From Boesenbergia rotunda (taxonomy: Eukaryota; Streptophyta; Magnoliopsida; Zingiberales; Zingiberaceae): 64,000 bases of DNA. How positions within the stretch are numbered: position 1 is the first letter of the stretch; each line of letters opens with the position of its first letter. Where the stretch lies: the NCBI GenBank assembly GCA_024364735.1, contig JAGFNQ010005219.1, positions 310,121-374,120 of the forward strand, in the 5' to 3' direction. The notes under the pieces were generated by a model. It was not told the origin of the DNA and searched no databases. It worked only from the letters and a program-made list of their open reading frames with translations. Both the position numbers and the translations under genes were made by a program. Shown in pieces: positions 8,839 to 18,899 of this stretch.

Positions 8839-10969
8839 TGTAACGCCCGACCTTATATCTACCCTTAAGGCGGGGTTACGGGTCCATACATTCATATCAT
8901 TTATCAAGGTAAGCATGTATATCCAAACAAAACAATTACAATACATGAACTAGTAATAAGCATGCTTATTGAAGACTAATTTACCAAGCAAGGTTTTTCA
9001 TTTCTTTTATATCTACATGCATTTACAACCTAATATGAAGATCATTTAACACACTATAGCATGGAATCTCAAGTAAGAATATAGCAAGAGTTATCTAGTC
9101 TTAGATACATGCAAAAGAAGCATATACAAAAGAAGCATTCATAAGCAACCGAAAATAGTAAACATCTAGCATTTTACTGAGCATGCATACTATAAGAATT
9201 AGACATTAATAATAGTATTATCTAACATGACCTAGGTTCCATATCTCTAACAGTAGAGTAGTCACAATCATCATATATTCAGAGTATAGTAATACAATTT
9301 CAATCTTTTATCGGAAGCAGTTAGATTCTAGACAAACTAAGGTAGATAGAATCTTTCATCCTTTCCCGAGCCATCACCACACACATCCTCTAGCCTTCCC
9401 TCTGCCTCTTCCTTTAGTTCAAGTATTTCTTACCGCTATCTGCAGCATAAGAAAACAACATGAACTAGTAAGCAAAACATGCTTAGTAAGAATCCGGGCC
9501 TACTCGCAAAATCCATATCGATACATCATATCATGTACACAGTAATCAGATAGAATTATCAGCATCATAAGCATCTCATCAAAGCATCATAAACATCACA
9601 TCAATTTATCTCTAAGTACTTTACGGAACAAGATCACATGATGAGAAATGTTTTTTCAAAAAGGTTCCATAATGGTAAGTACTTCAAAATATCATATCAT
9701 CATCTAGGGCCCAGTTGTAGTACCACATCATGCGCGTTCCCTAATAAATTGGGGTAGCGAGCCACCAATCTAATTAGAGCAGGACCCTTCCGTCCTACCA
9801 ATGCCATGACCTTCAGTTAACATGCACATTGGATTTGTTTAACGACCCCCTTCCGAGTCGGGTACACAACCTTCAAAGTAAAGTAATTTATCATGCTATT
9901 ACTCATATATGTATATGCCTAAAGGTACTCTTAATCACTTCTCAAAGGGACACACCACACATTCGGGTGCTCTTGATCCCAGTTTCAATAGAGTAACCCT
10001 TTTTAAGCATATTATCAAACACATCATGTTCATATCATCAAGGTGCCCCATGGGCTATAAGGCATGCTTTTATACCTAACAAGATAGGTCATATAATTTA
10101 TACACACATCACATATGTAGTAGCATGCTTCATGGTCTCATTAGGTACTTCTCAACCCAGAACTAGGGTTGGCCGAAACTCACAAGTAAAGGAGTTTGGT
10201 TTTCCAATCAAGCATTCCTTCAAACATTCTTACAAACACCTCTAGTATATTTCATGTTAACAATTTAAACATGGTTTAACCCTCAAAGTGGGGTTAGCAT
10301 CCACTAACCCTAATTCCTAGGTCTTGGCCGAAACCCATCTAAACCCTAACCCTAGTTTCATAGGGTAGGAGTATCAAATATTCATACAAACATATATTCA
10401 AACACTTGATCTACATTCCTAAGCATGAATCCATTATAGAAAATCATAAAATCCCCAAACCCTAATTTCTATCATGCTTGGCCGAAACTTATAAGGGTGC
10501 AAATCCCAATTTTTGGTATTACAACATGAAGGGAAACAACATATAAGCATACCCTAAATTTCAAGGAATCTTTCCATGTAATAAAAAGTGACCAAGGCCT
10601 CCCTTCAAGAGGGGGCCGAAACTTTCAAAGGTGAAAAGCCCTAAATTTTGTACAAGAAAAATAACAAGGATCACACATAACCATTATACTGCAGGCGAGG
10701 GGATACTTACATCCTTGCGCTGGAATTTCTTTAAACCGTAGGGTACCCTACACTTGGAGGGTATGTGAAGATCCTCTTCTTCCAACTTTCTCTAGGACTC
10801 CTTGGACTTAGTAGATGGCAATGGCACTTTGACTTTCCTTCTTGAAATTGCCCTAGGGTTATCTCTAGAGTATGTTTTCGAAAATGAGAAGGAAAGGGAA
10901 GAGTGAGTTTTCGGTTTTGGAAGAGTGAGGAAGAAGATCAAAGGAAGAGGAAGTTATTCCAACTTCCCT

Positions 10970-10977
10970 TATTTATA
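10970..10977 (-). promoter_or_regulatory. TATA box, Tekay 3' LTR
   Basis: TATAAATA on the minus strand, in a conserved context present in both LTRs. It is the likely core promoter of the element; in this 3' copy it would drive reading into the copia gag on the left. Confidence 0.6.
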
Positions 10978-11061
10978 CTTCTCTCATGAAAAGACATGTC
11001 TCTTCACTCTTACACACTTAACAAGCATGTTTCTCATCCTCTCAACAAGAAACAATGCTTG

Positions 11062-11113
11062 GTGTAGTGGTTAAGACATGGAGAGTGCAACTAGGAGGTT
11101 CAAGGTTCAATCC
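11062..11113 (+). other. tRNA-like A box and B box inside the LTR
   Basis: GTGTAGTGGTTAAGAC resembles the D-arm of a serine-type tRNA (A box). GGTTCAATCC at 11104-11113 fits the B-box consensus. The A-to-B distance is about 41 bp, as in tRNA genes. The acceptor and anticodon arms do not form a convincing tRNA. It could be a piece of a tRNA-derived SINE absorbed by the LTR. The second LTR has the same blocks, slightly altered, around 18520-18580. Confidence 0.45.
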
Positions 11114-11433
11114 TTGCTCCCTCCTTTTTATCACCTTTTGCACTAATCCATATCAAAGCCCATTAAGCCAAGTCCATCATGAAATTTCATAATATTTCAT
11201 GTTTATGAATTCATAATATTTTCTAATATTTTTCCTGAATTCATAACATTATTTACATAATATTTTATAAATATTATTCACATAACATTTCATGATAATA
11301 ATATTTCATGAATATAATATTTCATGTATTCATGACATTTCATAACATGCGATTGCATGAAATTTATATCATTTCATTATAACCATTTTCATACATTGTC
11401 ATGCTTTTACATTGACAAATTTGGGGTGTTACA

Positions 11434-11450
11434 ATCCTCCCCCTCTTACA
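11434..11450 (-). promoter_or_regulatory. Polypurine tract of the Tekay-type element
   Basis: Minus-strand GTAAGAGGGGGAGGAT directly abuts the 3' LTR. It is the expected primer site for plus-strand DNA synthesis and fixes the element's orientation. Confidence 0.85.
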
Positions 11451-11468
11451 GAAAGTTCGTCCCGAACT

Positions 11469-14435
11469 TTAAAATAGTTCCGGATATTTTGATCGCATCG
11501 TATCTTCCTGTTCCCAGGTGGCTTCTTCGAACTGCTTGTTCCGCCACAGAACCTTTACTAAGGATATTTCCTTGTTCCTTAGCCTTTTAACTTCCCGATC
11601 GAGGATCTGGATCGGGCGGCGTTCGGAACTAAGGCTCTCCTGCTCTTGCACTGGTGGGGGTTCTATCATTTGACTCGCATCAGGGGTACACTTCTTGAGC
11701 ATCGACACATGGAAGACGTTGTGGATAGCCGCCATTTCTGGCGGTAGCTCCAGCTCGTAGGCCACCTTGCCTACTCGTCTCAAAATCTGATAGGGTCCCA
11801 CGTATCGCGGACTCAGTTTCCCCTTCTTTCCGAATCTCATCACCCCTTTCATAGGGGCTACCTTCAAGAATACCGAATCCCCAACCTCGAACTCAAGTGG
11901 TCGACGTCGTTTATCGGCGTAGCTCTTCTGCCGACTCTGAGCAGTCTCTATCCTCTGGCGGATATTCTTTATAGCCTGAGTGGTCTCATCAATAATATCG
12001 GTCTGGAGTCCCATCTCCTTCTTTTCACCACTCTCATGCCAGCATAAAGGAGATCTGCATTTTCGGCCATATAGTGCCTCGTACGGTGCCATCCCGATAG
12101 TAGCCTGATAACTGTTGTTATAAGCAAACTCTGCCAGGCTCAGGTATCGACACCAGCTTCCCTTGTAGTCCAAGGTGCAAGCTCGTAACATATCTTCTAG
12201 TATCTGGTTTACTCGTTCAGTCTGCCCGTCAGTCTGGGGGTGAAAGGCTGTACTGAACTTCAGCTTCGTGCCAAGGGCCTTCTGCACGTGTCCCCAAAAA
12301 TCAGAAGTAAATCGACCATCTCGGTCAGAGACGATGGTCTTGGGAACCCCGTGTAGTCGGACAATCTCCTTGACGTACAGTTGAGCCAACTGCTCAACTG
12401 AATAAGTCATTCTGATAGCCAGAAAATGGGCGGACTTGGTCAGTCGGTCCACAATAACCCATATACTATCATATCCATTCGTAGTCCGGGGCAGCCCTGC
12501 TATGAAATCCATAGAGATGTCCTCCCATTTCCACTCGGGAATAGGTAGAGGCTGCAGAACTCCCCCAGGTCTCTGGTGTTCTGCTTTGACCCTCTGGCAG
12601 GTCAAACACATGCTGATATAGTGGGCTACATCTTTCTTCATGCCGGACCACCAAAATTTGCCCTTCAGATCTTGATACATCTTGGTAGACCCAGGATGCA
12701 TCGCATAAGGTGTGCCGTGGGCTTCCTCGAGTATCCTCGTCCGTAAATCGGAGTCGTCGGGAACGCATAATCGATCCCGGAGATATAAAACTCCGCTCTC
12801 GGAAATCCGGAATCCCTCGTCCTTGCCTTCAAGAATCTCCTGCCTGATTCTCCGAAGACTCGGATCAAGATTCTGCTTCTCCAGAATACCATCAAATAAT
12901 GTCGGCGCAATCTGTAGGGTAGAAAGCCGTCCCGATATAATCTCGATTCCGAAATCCATAATCTCTTCCCCTAAGGGTCGTGACAATGCTGATAAAGACA
13001 ACAATGCGGCACACGATTTTCTACTGAGAGCATCAGCTACCTTGTTGGCTTTTCCCGGATGGTACAAGATCTCACAGTCGTAGTCCTTGACCAACTCGAG
13101 CCATCGGCGTTGTCGCATATTCAGGTCTTTCTGGGTAAAGAAATACCGCAGACTCTGGTGATCAGTAAAGACCTTGCACTGAGTGCCATATAAATAATGC
13201 CTCCATGTTTTCAGCGCAAAGACCACCGCTGCTAATTCCAAATCATGGGTAGGATAATTCTTTTCATGTTCCTTTAATTGTCTAGAGGCATAGGCAATTA
13301 CCTTCCCATTTTGCATAAGCACAGCTCCGAGTCCAAGTTTGGATGCATCGCTGTACATATCGAAACCCGTATCACTTTCGGGAAGAGTCAATATAGGAGC
13401 GCTAGTCAGCCTCCTTTTCAGTTCAGAGAAACTCTTCTCGCATTCGTCGGTCCAGATATATTTCTTGTCCTTCTTAGTCAGAGCTGTCATAGGAGCCGCA
13501 ATTCGAGAGAAGTTCTCTACGAATTTTCTGTAATATCCGGCTAGCCCCAGAAAACTTCTGACCTCGCTGGCATTCTTGGGTCTGGACCAGTTACTTACGG
13601 CCTCAATTTTGATCGGGTCGACCATCACTCCGTCCTTGGAGATGATATGTCCCAAGAATGACACTTGATTCAGCCAGAACTCACATTTCGAAAATTTAGC
13701 ATACAGTTGTTCTTCCTGAAGAATCTGTAATACTATACTCAGGTGCTCTGCATGCTCTTCGGAAGTCCTCGAATAAATAAGGATGTCGTCGATGAAGACG
13801 ATCACAAATCTGTCGAGAAATGCCGAGAAAATCCGATTCATAAGGTCCATGAATATTGCCGGAGCATTAGTGACTCCAAACGGCATCACTACGAACTCAT
13901 AATGTCCGTATCTCGTCCGGAAAGCAGTCTTGGGTATATCCTCATTTTTCACCCGGACTTGGTGATAACCAGACCTCAGATCGATCTTAGAGAAAACCGT
14001 AGCTCCCTTTAATTGATCGAACAGGTCATCTATCCTGGGTAGAGGATACCTGTTCTTTATCGTCACATTGTTTAATGCCCGATAGTCGATACACATACGC
14101 ATCGACCCGTCCTTCTTCTTGACGAACAGTACGGGAGCTCCCCAGGGGGAATGACTAGGGCGGATAAGTCCCTTGTCGAGAAGCTCTTGTAGCTGTCCTT
14201 GCAATTCCTTCAATTCAGTCGGCGCCATTCGGTATGGTGCTTTCGAGATGGGGTTAGTACCAGGAATCAAATCAATGGCAAATTCAACATCTCTTTCAGG
14301 TGCTAACCCAGGTAAGTCATCAGGAAATACCTCTGGATAGTTGCATACGACTTCGACGTCTTCTAGCTTCGGGTCCTCTCTAGGACGAGTATCAACCACA
14401 TGAGCTAGAAATCCAGAACATCCATTCTCTAACAT
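11469..14435 (-). CDS. Gypsy pol: RT, RNase H, integrase, chromodomain
   Basis: 988 uninterrupted codons. The reverse transcriptase spans about residues 75-300 (SKIDLRSGYHQVRV, then FIDDILIYS with the catalytic DD near residue 215). RNase H follows (YSDASKLGLGAVL, EKNYPTHDLELAAVVFALK, FTDHQSLRYF, GKANKVADALSRK). The integrase has an HHCC finger (MCLTCQRVKAEHQ) and the DDE core (MDFIAGLP, VSDRDGRF near residue 705, TDGQTERVNQ). The C-terminus, about residues 925-988 (PIQILDREVKRLRNK, VLWRNKQFEEATWE), is a chromodomain-like module thought to direct integration into heterochromatin. The first Met is internal: upstream protease-linker sequence continues to the right but is out of frame. RT, RNase H and integrase act in the virus-like particle and nucleus. 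Confidence 0.95.
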   Translation of the reverse strand: MLENGCSGFLAHVVDTRPREDPKLEDVEVVCNYPEVFPDDLPGLAPERDVEFAIDLIPGTNPISKAPYRMAPTELKELQGQLQELLDKGLIRPSHSPWGAPVLFVKKKDGSMRMCIDYRALNNVTIKNRYPLPRIDDLFDQLKGATVFSKIDLRSGYHQVRVKNEDIPKTAFRTRYGHYEFVVMPFGVTNAPAIFMDLMNRIFSAFLDRFVIVFIDDILIYSRTSEEHAEHLSIVLQILQEEQLYAKFSKCEFWLNQVSFLGHIISKDGVMVDPIKIEAVSNWSRPKNASEVRSFLGLAGYYRKFVENFSRIAAPMTALTKKDKKYIWTDECEKSFSELKRRLTSAPILTLPESDTGFDMYSDASKLGLGAVLMQNGKVIAYASRQLKEHEKNYPTHDLELAAVVFALKTWRHYLYGTQCKVFTDHQSLRYFFTQKDLNMRQRRWLELVKDYDCEILYHPGKANKVADALSRKSCAALLSLSALSRPLGEEIMDFGIEIISGRLSTLQIAPTLFDGILEKQNLDPSLRRIRQEILEGKDEGFRISESGVLYLRDRLCVPDDSDLRTRILEEAHGTPYAMHPGSTKMYQDLKGKFWWSGMKKDVAHYISMCLTCQRVKAEHQRPGGVLQPLPIPEWKWEDISMDFIAGLPRTTNGYDSIWVIVDRLTKSAHFLAIRMTYSVEQLAQLYVKEIVRLHGVPKTIVSDRDGRFTSDFWGHVQKALGTKLKFSTAFHPQTDGQTERVNQILEDMLRACTLDYKGSWCRYLSLAEFAYNNSYQATIGMAPYEALYGRKCRSPLCWHESGEKKEMGLQTDIIDETTQAIKNIRQRIETAQSRQKSYADKRRRPLEFEVGDSVFLKVAPMKGVMRFGKKGKLSPRYVGPYQILRRVGKVAYELELPPEMAAIHNVFHVSMLKKCTPDASQMIEPPPVQEQESLSSERRPIQILDREVKRLRNKEISLVKVLWRNKQFEEATWEQEDTMRSKYPELF

Positions 14436-14687
14436 TTTCCTTGCCTTCAGAGCCGATAAGAATTTGCCAGTCTTCTTCTTCGGCTCGCCGATAAATTCAA
14501 ATAGAATCCCGTCTCGGGTCGGAAGATAACCCTTCGTTTACGGCACTCGATAGAAGCGCCGTATTTATTCAAGAAATCCATGCCCAATATACGTCATAAT
14601 CGGCCATATCAAGCACTATTAGATCGCAGTAGAGTTCTCTATCTGCGATTCTGATCAGTGCGGCCCGTAGCATTTGGGTAGAGGCCA
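14436..14687 (-). pseudogene. Broken protease-RT linker of the Tekay element
   Basis: Between the gag frame and the pol frame the family normally has continuous coding sequence for the end of the protease and a linker. Recognisable pieces appear in different frames here (ILFEFIGEPKKKTGKF just upstream of the pol ORF, and words such as KYGASIECRKRRVIF further up). Two or more small indels and stops must separate gag from pol. This is the one visible defect in an otherwise intact polyprotein. Confidence 0.75.
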
Positions 14688-16061
14688 TCACCTCCCCGAG
14701 GGCAATGTAGTCAGAAACTTGCAATCTAGTTCTTGCAGTGGCATATCATATCTCGTGGCATATAGCATGGAAATAAAGGAATGCGTTGCTCCAGTGTCAA
14801 ACAATGCAGTAGCAGGATGACTGTAAATAATTATCTGACCTGTGACAACGGTAGAGGCAGTCGCCACGTCTTCCTTTGTAAGCGAGAAAACCCGGGCGTC
14901 TGTTGTAGCAGGCGGGGCTTCTAACCGCCCCTGATAAATAGGAGTACCATCAATCGCAGCCTCCATATGGTGAAGCTGGGGAGGAGCACCTTTGTACTGA
15001 ATATACTGCTGCTGAGGTGCCTTAGCGGCAGTAGGACACTCTCTGGCAAAGTGTCCTTCCTTCCCGCAAGTATAACATCTCTTGGCATCCCAGTAGCATG
15101 TCCCAAGGTGCATCTTCCCACAGGTGGCACAAGGAGGGTGCTTAGGCTTCTTGCCTTTCGAATCACCAGTAGAGTTGTTCCATGGCTTCCTTTTCCCATT
15201 GTGGTTCTTCTTCCAGTGGGGATTGGTGTTCTGAGTCTTTTGATTTCCTGACTGACTCTGATTCTGTGTACTGGCTGGGGCCTGCTTCTGCTGGCTGATA
15301 TTCTTCAGATAGTGCTCAGCATTCAGGGCGCCGCTGACTAGCTCCTCTGCAGTCTGTGGCCTACGAACGCCACCGGCTACACTCAGAGCAATGTCAGGCC
15401 TAAGCATTCTTAGCATTAATCTGACCCTTTCCCTTTCAGTACTGACCAGCTCAGGACACAATCGTGCCAGTCGGTTAAATTTCTGGACGGCCTCGTTGAC
15501 AGAGAGATTCCCCTGTCGAAATTCGGTGAACTCATCGAAATGTCTGTTGGTCACCCTCATATGAAAGAACTCCTCTAGAAATTCAACCTCGAAATCCTTC
15601 CATTTCATTTGATCCACCGATCTTCTGGCCTTTACCCGTTCCCACCACATCCGAGCATCGCCGGAGAGGCAGAACGAGACACACTTGACCTTCTCATGTT
15701 CCGGCCAGTCAAGAAGTTCCACGGTGCTTTCCACTGTTTTGAGCCAGGACTGGGCGTCCCACGGCTCGCAGATGCCGGAGAACTTATTCGGCTTCAGTCG
15801 TTGCCACTGTATCAAATAGGCCTCTTGTCGGACTGCTCTGGCCATAGTGTCCGAGGGCGCCTGTGCAGCCGGAGGTTCAGTGGTTATGGCGTCCTGACTT
15901 CCCGCAGGGGTGGCAGTATTAGTCTGCTGGGTCATCAGAGTGTTTATCATCTGCTGCTGCTCAGTGACCTGGCGCTGCAGCTCCGTGATAACCTGCATCA
16001 GGTCAGGTGGGGGTGCTGTCTCGTTACCCCTAGTACTACGCCCTCTAGTCATATCTATCAT
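14688..16061 (-). CDS. Gypsy gag with zinc knuckle and start of protease
   Basis: 457 codons. Residues 1-60 are a Gln-rich coiled-coil-like start; about 95-230 form the retrotransposon gag domain (WLKTVESTVELLDWPEHEKV, WWERVKARRSV, FRQGNLSVNEAVQKFNRLA). A Lys/Asn-rich basic region is followed by CYTCGKEGHFARECP (the nucleic-acid-binding knuckle) and a second Cys cluster CATCGKMHLGTC. The aspartic protease active site appears as ALFDTGATHSFIS near residue 430. The frame then terminates early inside the protease domain. The start ATG lies about 190 bp from the primer-binding site. Confidence 0.93.
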   Translation of the reverse strand: MIDMTRGRSTRGNETAPPPDLMQVITELQRQVTEQQQMINTLMTQQTNTATPAGSQDAITTEPPAAQAPSDTMARAVRQEAYLIQWQRLKPNKFSGICEPWDAQSWLKTVESTVELLDWPEHEKVKCVSFCLSGDARMWWERVKARRSVDQMKWKDFEVEFLEEFFHMRVTNRHFDEFTEFRQGNLSVNEAVQKFNRLARLCPELVSTERERVRLMLRMLRPDIALSVAGGVRRPQTAEELVSGALNAEHYLKNISQQKQAPASTQNQSQSGNQKTQNTNPHWKKNHNGKRKPWNNSTGDSKGKKPKHPPCATCGKMHLGTCYWDAKRCYTCGKEGHFARECPTAAKAPQQQYIQYKGAPPQLHHMEAAIDGTPIYQGRLEAPPATTDARVFSLTKEDVATASTVVTGQIIIYSHPATALFDTGATHSFISMLYATRYDMPLQELDCKFLTTLPSGR

Positions 16062-16252
16062 ATAGACAGTAAATGACTACATAAGCCATAATTCTACCTT
16101 CACTTGTTATGCAAGTATTAATCATCTCCATATTATGCAAGCATAATTCATCTCTATAGTTGTACTGTACATGAAATAAATAAGCGAGTTTAGGATTTCT
16201 TACTTGGAAGCGGCAGGAGGAAGCTTGATGTGTGTGTGATGGAGGGGAAATC

Positions 16253-16265
16253 TGCTCTGATACCA
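16253..16265 (-). promoter_or_regulatory. Primer-binding site, initiator tRNA-Met
   Basis: TGGTATCAGAGCA on the minus strand, separated from the 5' LTR end by three bases. It is complementary to the 3' end of initiator tRNA-Met, which would prime minus-strand DNA synthesis. Confidence 0.92.
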
Positions 16266-16268
16266 ACT

Positions 16269-18899
16269 TGTAACACCCGACCTTATATCTACCCTTAAGG
16301 CGGGGTTACGGGTCCATACATTCATATCATTTATCAAGGTAAGCATGTATATCCAAACAAAACAATTACAATACATGAACTAGTAATAAGCATGCTTATT
16401 GAAGACTAATTTACCAAGCAAGGTTTTTCATTTCTTTTATATCTACATGCATTTACAACCTAATATGAAGATCATTTAACACACTATAGCATGGAATCTC
16501 AAGTATGAATATAGCAAGAGTTATCTAGTCTTAGATACATGCAAAAGAAGCATATACAAAAGAAGCATTCATAAGCAACCGAAAATAGTAAACATCTAGC
16601 ATTTTACTGAGCATGCATACTATAAGAATTAGACATTAACAATAGTATTATCTAACATGACCTAGGTTCCATATCTCTAACAGTAGAGTAGTCACAATCA
16701 TCATATATTCAGAGTATAGTAATACAATTTCAATCTTTTATCGGAAGCAGTTAGATTCTAGACAAACTAAGGTAGATAGAATCTTTCATCCTTTCCCGAG
16801 CCATCACCACACACATCCTCTAGCCTTCCCTCTGCCTCTTCCTTTAGTTCAAGTATTTCTTACCGCTATCTGCAGCATAAGAAAACAACATGAACTAGTA
16901 AGCAAAACATGCTTAGTAAGAATCCGGGCCTACTCGCAAAATCCATATCGATACATCATATCATGTACACAGTAATCAGATAGAATTATCAGCATCATAA
17001 GCATCTCATCAAAGCATCATAAACATCACATCAATTTATCTCTAAGTACTTTACGGAACAAGATCACATGATGAGAAATGTTTTTCAAAAAGGTTCCATA
17101 ATGGTAAGTACTTCAAAATATCATATCATCATCTAGGGCCCAGTTGTAGTACCACATCATGCGCGTTCCCTAATAAATTGGGGTAGCGAGCCACCAATCT
17201 AATTAGAGCAGGACCCTTCCGTCCTACCAATGCCATGACCTTCAGTTAACATGCACATTGGATTTGTTTAACGACTCCCTTCCGAGTCGGGTACACAACC
17301 TTCAAAGTAAAGTAATTTATCATGCTATTACTCATATATGTATATGCCTAAAGGTACTCTTAATCACTTCTCAAAGGGACACACCACACATTCGGGTGCT
17401 CTTGATCCCCTAGGGACACACCACACATTCGGGTGCTCTTGATCCCAGTTTCAATAGAGTAACCCTTTTTAAGCATATTATCAAACACATCATGTTCATA
17501 TCATCAAGGTGCCCCTGGGCTATAAGGCATGCTTTTATACCTAACAAGATAGGTCATATAATTTATACACACATCACATATGTAGTAGCATGCTTCATGG
17601 TCTCATTAGGTACTTCTCAACCCCAGAACTAGGGTTGGCCGAAACTCACAAGTAAAGGAGTTTGGTTTTCCAATCAAGCATTCCTTCAAACATTCTTACA
17701 AACACCTCTAGTATATTTCATGTTAACAATTTAAACATGGTTTAACCCTCAAAGTGGGGTTAGCATCCACTAACCCTAATTCCTAGGTCTTGGCCGAAAC
17801 CCATCTAAACCCTAACCCTAGTTTCATAGGGTAGGAGTATCAAATATTCATACAAACATATATTCAAACACTTGATCTACATTCCTAAGCATGAATCCAT
17901 TATAGAAAATCATAAAATCCCCAAACCCTAATTTCTATCATGCTTGGCCGAAACTTATAAGGGTGCAAATCCCAATTTTTGGTATTACAACATGAAGGGA
18001 AACAACATATAAGCATACCCTAAATTTCAAGGAATCTTTCCATGTAATAAAAAGTGACCAAGGCCTCCCTTCAAGAGGGGGCCGAAACTTTCAAAGGTGA
18101 AAAGCCCTAAATTTTGTACAAGAAAAATAACAAGGATCACACATAACCATTATACTACAGGCGAGGGGATACTTACATCCTTGCGCTGGAATTTCTTTAA
18201 ACCGTAGGGTACCCTACACTTGGAGGGTATGTGAAGATCCTCTTCTTCCAACTTTCTCTAGGACTCCTTGGACTTAGTAGATGGCAATGACACTTTGACT
18301 TTCCTTCTTGAAATTGCCCTAGGGTTATCTCTAGAGTATGTTTTCGAAAATGAGAAGGAAAGGGAAGAGTGAGTTTTCGGTTTTGGAAGAGTGAGGAAGA
18401 AGATCAAAGGAAGAGGAAGTTATTCCAACTTCCCTTATTTATACTTCTCTCATGAAAAGACATGTCTCTTCACTCTTACACACTTAACAAGCATGTTTCT
18501 CATCCTCTCAACAAGAAACAATGCTTGGTTTAGTGGTTAAGACATGGAGAGCGCAACTAGGAGGTTCAAAGTTCAATCCTTGCTCCCTCCTTTTTATCAC
18601 CTTTTGCACTAATCCATATCAAAGCCCATTAAGCCAAGTCCATCATGAAATTTCATAATATTTCATGTTTATGAATTCATAATATTTTCTAATATTTTTC
18701 CTGAATTCATAACATTATTTACATAATATTTTATAAATATTATTCACATAACATTTCATGATAATAATATTTCATGAATATAATATTTCATGTATTCATG
18801 ACATTTCATAGCATGCGATTGCATGAAATTTATATCATTTCATTATAACCATTTTCATACATTGTCATGCTTTTACATTGACAAATTTGGGGTGTTACA
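16269..18899 (-). repeat. 5' LTR of the Tekay-type element
   Basis: 2,631 bp, 36 bp longer than its partner mainly because of a 37-bp tandem duplication at 17376-17446 (GGGACACACCACACATTCGG repeated). The other differences are scattered single-base changes. A TATA box (TATAAATA, minus) lies at 18436-18443. It is followed on the right by the target duplication GATTG. Confidence 0.95.

Larger units (their letters stand above)
8839..11433 (-). repeat. 3' LTR of the Tekay-type element
   Basis: 2,595 bp, starting TGTAACGCCC and ending GGGGTGTTACA (plus reading). The polypurine tract adjoins at 11434. The copy at 16269-18899 starts TGTAACACCC instead. The minus-strand TATA box is at 10970-10977. 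A tRNA-like A-box/B-box pair on the plus strand lies at about 11062-11113. Confidence 0.95.
8839..18899 (-). mobile_element. Complete Tekay/Del-type gypsy chromovirus, target duplication GATTG
   Basis: A 10,061-bp element with two LTRs (TGTAAC...GTTACA), flanked by GATTG at 8834-8838 and 18900-18904. On the minus strand the order is 5' LTR, primer-binding site, gag-protease, RT-RNase H-integrase-chromodomain, polypurine tract, 3' LTR. The LTRs differ by only about a dozen visible point changes, a few 1-bp indels and a 37-bp duplication, so insertion was recent. Pol is fully open, but the gag-pol linker is broken. It sits inside the zinc knuckle of a copia gag. The integrase core followed by a chromodomain-like tail, with 2.6-kb LTRs, points to the Tekay/Del clade. 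Confidence 0.95.

Noticed and set aside
11062..11113. A functional tRNA gene
   Set aside because: Only the A-box and B-box regions resemble a tRNA; the acceptor stem and anticodon arm do not pair.
11357..16076. Plus-strand open frames opposite the Tekay gag and pol
   Set aside because: They are antisense shadows of well-conserved minus-strand coding sequence.
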